A DNA stretch of 9,993 bases from Bacillota bacterium. GTDB taxonomy: Bacteria; Bacillota_I; Bacilli_A; Acholeplasmatales; UBA5453. The position numbers and the translations under genes were made by a program. Each line of letters begins with the position of its first letter. Position 1 is the first letter of the stretch. Under the pieces are notes generated by a model. That model was not told where the DNA came from, searched no databases, and saw nothing but the letters and a program-made list of their open reading frames with translations. Shown one piece after another: positions 5,448 to 9,993 of the stretch. The DNA lies in NCBI GenBank assembly GCA_023436805.1, contig JAEZHT010000053.1:1-9993 (forward strand), in the 5' to 3' direction.

Positions 5448-7791
5448 AGCTTCTAAGTTCTGCTTTAAATTCGAATTGGAGACGATTGATGATTGACTTC
5501 ATCAGTTTATCGACATCTGAAGCTTCCAAAGTCTTTTCTTTACTGTTGAATGTGAGGTTGTATGCCAAAGATTGTTTGGACTCGCCCAATTTATCGTCAC
5601 GATATACGTCAAAGAGTTTTAAATCTACCAAGAATTTACGTGCAGTTTGTTCAATCAGTTTGGTGATTTTGCCCACTTCAATTTGTTGGTCAACCACAAA
5701 TGCCAAGTCTCTAGTGATGTTTGGGTATTTTGAAATCACTTCAAATTTCGGTTGTGGTTCAATCAGTGTCATGATTTTTTCCAAACTGAGTTCAAATGTG
5801 TACGCATCTAATTCTAAGTTCGGGTGTAGTTTACCAATCACACCAACCACTTGGTTTTGAATGAGGATGTTCGCACATACCCCTGGGTGGAACCCTTCAA
5901 TTTGGGTTTGTTTTTCATAGGTCGCGACCAGATCGAAGTGTCTAAGGATGGCGTCAACGATGCCTTTTAAGACATAAAATGACGATTCAACGCCTTGTTT
6001 TGACCATGCGATTTGTTGGTATGCACCCATCAATAGCCCTGCCATATGGATGGGTTCTTCATGGGAGTAATAGACTTTTCCAACTTCAAAGAACTTTAGA
6101 TCGTTGATTTGTCTTGATGTATGGTATTTCGCATTTTCAACCAAGCCATTGATGAGAGAATGTCTTAAAGATTTTTTATCTTCTGACAGTGGGTGGAGGA
6201 CAGAAATGATGTCTTCACTTGGCAATGTAAATAGATTGACTTCACTCGTTTTCAATAATGAGTAATTCAACACTTCATTGAAACCTTGGTGTCTCAATAA
6301 GCGTCGCATTTTCAATACTTGGGTTTGACGTTTGGAATAATGTCCCAATTGATTGGTTTTAGGTAAAGTCATGGGGATGTTATTTAAGCCATAAATACGT
6401 GCAACTTCTTCGATCAAATCGGCTTCGATTCTCAAATCATTACGGTAGCTTGGTACCAAATATATATCTTCAGATACTGGGATGATGTTCAAGCGTTTTA
6501 AGATGTCACGTAATTGTTCTTTAGACAATTGAATGCCTAAGTGCTTGTTGACCTTTTCTACATGGAGTTCAATTTTGACTGGTTTTGGATAAGGGATGCC
6601 TGTATACGCAATCTCTTTGGTGACTTCAGCATTCGCAAGCTCATACAACATCGACGCTGCTTTGTTGATTGCCATACGCACGCGTGTTTCATCTATACCA
6701 CGTTCGAAACGCAAGGAGGAGTCACTTCTTAAGTCCAAACGCTTGGAAGTTTCACCGATGCGTTTAGGGTCGAAACTGGCTGCTTCAAGGATGATTGAGG
6801 TCGTTTCATTATCAACCATGGTGTTTTCTAAGCCCATGACACCTGCCAAAGCCACTGGGTATAAACCATTCGTGATGACGATGTCTTTAGCGGTTAAAAT
6901 ACGTTTGATGCCATCGAGTGTGATGACCTCTTCGCCTGCTTTCGCATCGCGAATGACGACTTTATCGGTTTCAAATTTTTGACGGTCAAATGCATGCAAT
7001 GGCACACCGAGTTGTAACATGACATAGTTGGTCACGTCGACGACATTGTTGATTGGGCGAATGCCACTGGCGATCAAATCTGCTCTTAACCATTCAGGAG
7101 AAGATTTAACTTGAATGTGGTTCAATGTTCTTGCGAAATAACGGTAACAACCTTGGGTTTCATTTTGGACAACCACAGGGTTCAATTGTTCGGATTCAAA
7201 CGGGGTTTCTTCATGGTAAACCAACTTCTTATTCAAGACTGCAGATAAATCATAGGCAAAACCCAAAACAGACAGCAAGTCTGCACGATTTGGTGTTAAA
7301 GATAACTCCATCGAATCTTGGTTTAAATTCAAAAATGGCAGTGGGTCTTGTCCAAGTGGTACAGGGGCACCATAGTAGAAAATGCCGTCTTTGTATTGGT
7401 CTTCAACGTATTTATCTTCAATGCCAAGTTCTCTTAAGGAACAAATCATACCGTTCGATTCAACGCCACGGATTTTGCTGCGTTTGATTTCAAAATTGCC
7501 TGGCAAAATAGCCCCAGGTGTCGCCACAATGACGTATTGTCCGGCAGCCACATTGGCTGCACCGCACACGATTTGTTCAACCAAACCATTGCCTAAATCG
7601 ACCGTTGTGACGTGCAAGTGGTCAGAGTTCGGGTGGTCTTCACAAGTAAGCACATGACCTGTAACCAATCCAGTCGCAACCACCAAGGATTCATAGGATT
7701 CAATTTCAGTAATGTAACCATTGGTCAGTTCTTTTAAATTATTCGGTACCTCATGCATGAGGGTTTTTAACATATGGGTAGAGATTTTCAT
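5446..7791 (-). CDS. pheT: Phenylalanine--tRNA ligase beta subunit
   Basis: PheT is the tRNA-binding and editing subunit of the cytoplasmic alpha2-beta2 enzyme that charges tRNA-Phe. The 781 residues match the usual 790-805. The order is: an EMAP-type tRNA-binding domain (about 37-150; HPNSDHLHV 53-61, CGAANV 76-81, IRGVESNGMICS 107-118); the B3/B4 editing domain (about 210-385; RPINNVVDVTNYVM 245-258 and LRSDSSLRFERGID 354-367); the B5 domain (about 402-470); the catalytic-like core (about 485-670); and the C-terminal ferredoxin-fold anticodon-binding domain (from YPNITRDLAFVVD, 689-701, to 780). The ATG lies 1 nt after the pheS stop. Its ribosome site is a GGGGG-type element within the 3' end of pheS. 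It is co-regulated with pheS by the T-box upstream and ends in a strong terminator. Confidence 0.98.
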   Translation of the reverse strand: MKISTHMLKTLMHEVPNNLKELTNGYITEIESYESLVVATGLVTGHVLTCEDHPNSDHLHVTTVDLGNGLVEQIVCGAANVAAGQYVIVATPGAILPGNFEIKRSKIRGVESNGMICSLRELGIEDKYVEDQYKDGIFYYGAPVPLGQDPLPFLNLNQDSMELSLTPNRADLLSVLGFAYDLSAVLNKKLVYHEETPFESEQLNPVVVQNETQGCYRYFARTLNHIQVKSSPEWLRADLIASGIRPINNVVDVTNYVMLQLGVPLHAFDRQKFETDKVVIRDAKAGEEVITLDGIKRILTAKDIVITNGLYPVALAGVMGLENTMVDNETTSIILEAASFDPKRIGETSKRLDLRSDSSLRFERGIDETRVRMAINKAASMLYELANAEVTKEIAYTGIPYPKPVKIELHVEKVNKHLGIQLSKEQLRDILKRLNIIPVSEDIYLVPSYRNDLRIEADLIEEVARIYGLNNIPMTLPKTNQLGHYSKRQTQVLKMRRLLRHQGFNEVLNYSLLKTSEVNLFTLPSEDIISVLHPLSEDKKSLRHSLINGLVENAKYHTSRQINDLKFFEVGKVYYSHEEPIHMAGLLMGAYQQIAWSKQGVESSFYVLKGIVDAILRHFDLVATYEKQTQIEGFHPGVCANILIQNQVVGVIGKLHPNLELDAYTFELSLEKIMTLIEPQPKFEVISKYPNITRDLAFVVDQQIEVGKITKLIEQTARKFLVDLKLFDVYRDDKLGESKQSLAYNLTFNSKEKTLEASDVDKLMKSIINRLQFEFKAELRS

Positions 7792-7792
7792 C

Positions 7793-8788
7793 TTAGCGTC
7801 CCCCTTTAAATTGTTTCAAGAAACGAATATCGTTGGTATAGAATTGTCTAATGTCATCGATTTTGTACTTCAAAATGCCCAAGCGTTCGACCCCGATACC
7901 GAAGGCGAAACCTTGAACTTTATCTGGGTCATACCCACCCATTTTCAATACATTTGGATGAACCATACCTGCCCCTAGAACCTCAATCCAGCGGCCATCT
8001 TCATGGTGGACATCGACTTCAACAGATGGTTCAGTGAATGGGAAATAGGATGGTCTCAAACGGATTTCTCTGTCTTGACCAAAGAATTGGCGGATGACCG
8101 CGAGTAAGGTGCCTTTTAAGTCAGACATCGCGATGTCTTCACCAATCACCAAACCTTCAATTTGCATGAATTGATGGCTATGTGTTTGGTCGTCATCGTC
8201 TCTTCGATAGACTTTACCAGGGCACACGATTTTGATGGGTTTGCCTGCACTTTCAAGCATGGTTCTCGCTTGAACTGGTGAAGTGTGTGTTCTTAATAAA
8301 CGGTTTGGGTCAATGTAAAAAGAGTCTTGCATCGCACGGGCTGGGTGGTCCTTTGGTAGATTGAGCATCTCAAAGTTGTAATGATCGCTTTCCACTTCTG
8401 GACCTTCTTTAACCTCATAACCCAAGCCGATGAAAAACGCTTCAAGTTCTTCAACGATTTGTTGTAAAAGGTGTGCGCTTCCAATCTCGGTTTGTAACCC
8501 TGGTAAGGTGACATCAATCGATTCTTTTTCCAACTTAGATGCAATTTCCTTTTGTTCGATGAAAGAACGTTTTTCTTCAAACAAGCCTTCTAACGCCTGT
8601 TTGACTTCGTTGATGAGTTTACCTACCTTGGGTTTTTCTTCATTTGGTAAGTCTTTAAGGGTCATCATTAAACTCGCAATTTCCCCTTTTTTACCCAAAT
8701 ATTGTGCCTTCAAGTTATTGAGGTCATTCATATTTTGGATCGCTTCAAGCGCTTGTTTCGCTTGTTCTAATAAGTGTTGTAGTTCCAT
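7793..8788 (-). CDS. pheS: Phenylalanine--tRNA ligase alpha subunit
   Basis: PheS is the catalytic class II subunit that makes Phe-AMP and transfers Phe to tRNA. The 331 residues are slightly short of Bacillus PheS (about 344). The gap is at residues 261-266, where a short HHEDGR replaces a longer Cys-rich loop. An N-terminal coiled-coil arm (1-90) contacts tRNA. The core shows the substrate-side RTHTSPVQ (166-173), motif 2 VYRRDDDDQTHSHQFMQIEG (193-212), RPSYFPFTEPS (245-255) and motif 3 GFAFGIGVERLG (293-304). The usual LPG...GxxHPL entry reads LPG...GSAHLL (95-108), a small divergence. ATG 8788 has AAGGAGG (8794-8800) 5 nt upstream. Expression is controlled by the Phe T-box immediately upstream. 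Confidence 0.98.
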   Translation of the reverse strand: MELQHLLEQAKQALEAIQNMNDLNNLKAQYLGKKGEIASLMMTLKDLPNEEKPKVGKLINEVKQALEGLFEEKRSFIEQKEIASKLEKESIDVTLPGLQTEIGSAHLLQQIVEELEAFFIGLGYEVKEGPEVESDHYNFEMLNLPKDHPARAMQDSFYIDPNRLLRTHTSPVQARTMLESAGKPIKIVCPGKVYRRDDDDQTHSHQFMQIEGLVIGEDIAMSDLKGTLLAVIRQFFGQDREIRLRPSYFPFTEPSVEVDVHHEDGRWIEVLGAGMVHPNVLKMGGYDPDKVQGFAFGIGVERLGILKYKIDDIRQFYTNDIRFLKQFKGGR

Positions 8789-8802
8789 AGTTGCCTCCTT
8801 AG

Positions 8803-8842
8803 CAAAAAATAAAAGACGCCATTAGATTGCTCTAAGGACGTC
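8803..8842 (-). terminator. Conditional terminator of the pheST T-box
   Basis: On the minus strand, GACGTCCTTAGA (8831-8842) pairs with TCTAATGGCGTC (8815-8826) around a GCAA loop: 12 positions with one mismatch and one G-T pair. TTTTATTTTTT (8804-8814) follows. It is disrupted when the antiterminator forms. Confidence 0.92.
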
Positions 8843-9013
8843 ATAAACGCGGTACCACCTTAGTTCTAGAATTGCTTCTAGCCCTTAATGTCTTTAACGC
8901 AGACCTACGGGTGTGATTAGCACCACAAGAAAGTCGAATTCGTTATTCGCCGTGAGACATTTTCACCAAACATGTCTTCTCTAAACACTTATGAATAAGT
9001 ACTGGTTCTTTCT
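8803..9013 (-). promoter_or_regulatory. T-box riboswitch leader, phenylalanine specific, controlling pheST
   Basis: This RNA reads uncharged tRNA-Phe. Stem I opens with AGAAAG (9008-9013) pairing CTTTCT (8928-8933). The conserved AGTA (9000-9003) lies opposite GAA-TTC-G, with the specifier TTC at 8936-8938 (Phe; anticodon GAA). Above it TTATTC (8993-8998) pairs GAATAA (8943-8948), and GACAT/ATGTC caps the stem. Stem III is CTAGAA-GCAA-TTCTAG (8866-8881). The T-box AAGGTGGTACCGCG is at 8848-8861. Its TGGT bulge ends in U, matching the discriminator A of tRNA-Phe. CTAAGG (8858-8863) can pair with CCTTAG (8832-8837) as antiterminator, excluding the terminator that uses the same bases. Both states are visible, so the call is strong. 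Confidence 0.95.
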
Positions 9014-9021
9014 ATTGTTAT

Positions 9022-9786
9022 TTAATCTCTTCTCGATAATATTATAGCAAGTAATCTTAAAACTTGGTAGTAGATATAAACGATTGCTACCATTAATCCA
9101 AGGGCAGCGACCCATTCATAACGTTTATCTAAACCTTGATCCGCAATTTGAGCTGCATTATCAAAGTGTAACGTAAGCATGAATGCGCCATACATGATGA
9201 ATACCAATGTCAAAAACAAGACAACTGGACTGTCTGGATTACCAAATAGCATGTAAGCCATTTGACCACCATCAAAAATCGATGCGATGGATACGAATAA
9301 TACGACAGAAAGCATCATGAATCCAAAGCTCATCATGAAACGTCTAAAACCTGTTGTGACGACGATGAGTTTGGTGCTATATAAAACCAACATCCCAAAG
9401 AAAATCGCGCCAGTAATCAATACGGCCAATAACACGATGTTGTAACCTGTGTAATTGAATGATGCCATATATACCGCACTGATGAGGACTAGGAACAAGC
9501 CTTCACTCATCGCATAAATCAATGAGAACGCTGGGGCAAGTCGAATTGATGACATCGCCACGATGATACTGATGAAGCCAACAATACCAGAGGCTAATAC
9601 TAAACCGATGTAAAGATTTGGATTTTGATCAGCCATGCTGAGGGCTAACATCCCAGTGCCTACGGCAACTACAAACATGATGATGGTTTTAAGTATGATG
9701 CCACGGATGGTCGCTGCTTCAGCGCCATAAGCCATGGCTTCAGGATTTTTTCTTAATTTTGAAAATACAGGATTATTTTGTTGCAT
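9022..9786 (-). CDS. Bax inhibitor-1/YccA-family membrane protein (BaxI_1-like)
   Basis: This is a 254-residue integral membrane protein with seven predicted helices, roughly residues 29-51, 57-79, 83-110, 114-138, 147-171, 185-210 and 223-248. A soluble N-terminus begins MQQNNPVFSKLRKNPE. The NPVF start, the acidic loop (HFDNAAQIADQG) and the final helix pattern YEWVAALGL...LRLLA resemble the bacterial 'Bax inhibitor 1-like' branch (Pfam BaxI_1). Eukaryotic relatives are ER calcium-leak proteins; the bacterial role is not established and I assign none. I set the start at ATG 9786 because GGAGG (9795-9799) lies 8 nt upstream. An in-frame ATG at 9801 overlaps that very GGAGG and would add five residues. 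It follows polC with its own promoter candidate and has no terminator of its own before the T-box. Confidence 0.85.
   Translation of the reverse strand: MQQNNPVFSKLRKNPEAMAYGAEAATIRGIILKTIIMFVVAVGTGMLALSMADQNPNLYIGLVLASGIVGFISIIVAMSSIRLAPAFSLIYAMSEGLFLVLISAVYMASFNYTGYNIVLLAVLITGAIFFGMLVLYSTKLIVVTTGFRRFMMSFGFMMLSVVLFVSIASIFDGGQMAYMLFGNPDSPVVLFLTLVFIMYGAFMLTLHFDNAAQIADQGLDKRYEWVAALGLMVAIVYIYYQVLRLLAIILSRRD
9041..9049 (-). promoter_or_regulatory. Promoter candidate for the pheST T-box RNA
   Basis: TGC-TATAAT on the minus strand (-10 at 9041-9046, TGC at 9047-9049) is a perfect extended -10 inside the last codons of the Bax-inhibitor gene. The -35 region is poor (TACCAA at 17 nt), as tolerated for extended -10 promoters. 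Transcription would begin near 9034, about 20 nt before Stem I. Confidence 0.5.
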
Positions 9787-9794
9787 GAATATAA

Positions 9795-9799
9795 CCTCC
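9795..9799 (-). promoter_or_regulatory. Ribosome binding site fixing the Bax-inhibitor gene start
   Basis: GGAGG followed by TT on the minus strand, 8 nt before ATG 9786. The upstream in-frame ATG (9799-9801) shares its G with this element, so it cannot be the start served by it. Confidence 0.8.
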
Positions 9800-9809
9800 A
9801 TTCAATCGT

Positions 9810-9838
9810 ATTATAAAACTTCTTGTTTTAAAGTGCAA
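9810..9838 (-). promoter_or_regulatory. Promoter candidate for the Bax-inhibitor gene
   Basis: A perfect TATAAT (-10, 9810-9815) lies 17 nt from a weak TTGCAC (-35, 9833-9838). The -35 lies inside the last codons of polC. The predicted start is near 9803, just upstream of the GGAGG site. Confidence 0.45.
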
Positions 9839-9993
9839 ATAAACCATGTTCAATCACATCATTTTCCTCATTTAAATCGTCAAATGCACCGTAAGCTTCC
9901 ATCTTTTCAAAGACGGTCTTATTGATTTTCGTACGGTTCTTGACATCGTCTTTTGAAGAGAATGTTTTTTCATTTCGTTTTTCCACGATATCG
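9828..9993 (-). CDS. polC: DNA polymerase III alpha subunit, Gram-positive type PolC (C-terminal 54 residues only)
   Basis: PolC is the replicative polymerase with built-in 3'-5' exonuclease found in low-GC Gram-positive bacteria. Only the end of the gene is inside the window: 54 codons plus one base, ending in TAA at 9828-9830. The visible peptide contains DIVEKRNEKTFSSKDDVKNR, then TKINKTVFEKMEAYGAFDDL, and ends HGLFAL. This matches the known PolC tail, where a helix-hairpin region of the type F-S-K-E-D-(L/V)-x-x-R-T-K-(L/I)-x-K-T-V is followed by the C-terminal LF tail that binds the beta clamp. The call rests on this short but characteristic stretch from memory. The bulk of the gene lies to the right of the window. 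Confidence 0.85.
   Translation of the reverse strand, partial: DIVEKRNEKTFSSKDDVKNRTKINKTVFEKMEAYGAFDDLNEENDVIEHGLFAL

Noticed and set aside
6596..6982. 128-codon plus-strand open frame inside pheT, with others at 5486-5860 and 7125-7487
   Set aside because: These are antisense to strongly conserved PheT domains, have no ribosome sites or family features, and are typical of antisense frames in this codon usage.
8430..8825. 131-codon plus-strand open frame opposite pheS and the T-box terminator
   Set aside because: It ends in the T-box terminator region, is antisense to conserved PheS, and has no recognisable protein features.
9812..9829. Hairpin TAAAAC/GTTTTA just after the polC stop, as a polC terminator
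   Set aside because: It has a single G-C pair, no T-tract follows, and it overlaps the predicted -10 box of the next gene. It is more likely AT-rich promoter sequence.
1..9993. Search for mobile elements, CRISPR arrays, tRNA/rRNA genes, defence or toxin genes
   Set aside because: I saw no inverted repeats with transposase, no spaced direct repeats, no tRNA fold, and no unexplained coding frame. All long frames are standard housekeeping genes or their antisense readings.

Overview
The window is a compact block of housekeeping genes from a low-GC, wall-less or Bacillota-like bacterium. The best guess is an Acholeplasma/Paracholeplasma-type mollicute or a close relative. The clues are a Gram-positive-type PolC C-terminus, FakA, a Firmicute-style PheS (DDQTHSHQFMQIEG), Firmicute gene order, and no sign of sporulation or envelope genes. 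TGA is used as a real stop (rpe) and the tryptophan codons I checked are TGG, so this is the standard bacterial code and not the Mycoplasma/Spiroplasma code 4. The genus is inferred, not shown.

Layout, left to right. All genes are on the minus strand except rpmB. (1) 1-1601: fakA, fatty acid kinase, lacking only its last residues beyond the window edge. (2) 1602-1941: a divergent intergenic region with promoters facing fakA on one side and rpmB on the other. (3) 1942-2130: rpmB (L28, plus strand), with a small hairpin shared as a bidirectional terminator with thiN. (4) 2158-5363: a tightly packed operon read right to left, rlmN-rsgA-rpe-thiN, with gaps of 12 nt, 0 nt and a 4-nt ATGA overlap and its own promoter. 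(5) 5413-5448: a strong terminator. (6) 5446-8788: pheT and pheS, 1 nt apart. (7) about 8803-9013: a complete T-box leader with a UUC (Phe) specifier, a terminator and an alternative antiterminator controlling pheST. (8) 9022-9786: a seven-helix Bax-inhibitor-1-like membrane protein. (9) 9828-9993: the C-terminal end of polC.

How the genes fit together. Most serve translation: RlmN modifies 23S rRNA and tRNA, RsgA matures the 30S subunit, L28 is part of the 50S, and PheST charges tRNA-Phe under tRNA-sensing control. Rpe (pentose phosphate pathway) and ThiN (thiamine diphosphate) travel with them. FakA activates exogenous fatty acids for phospholipid synthesis. The right-to-left order rlmN-rsgA-rpe-thiN-rpmB(inverted)-fakA matches the Bacillus ylo region, but prpC/prkC, spoVM and the Asp23 gene (yloU) are missing.

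I found no mobile element, CRISPR array, tRNA or rRNA gene, and no convincing unknown system. The points most worth a second look are the T-box, the edited-down synteny, a lysine-rich insertion in RsgA, and several start-site corrections (rlmN, rsgA, the Bax-inhibitor gene).
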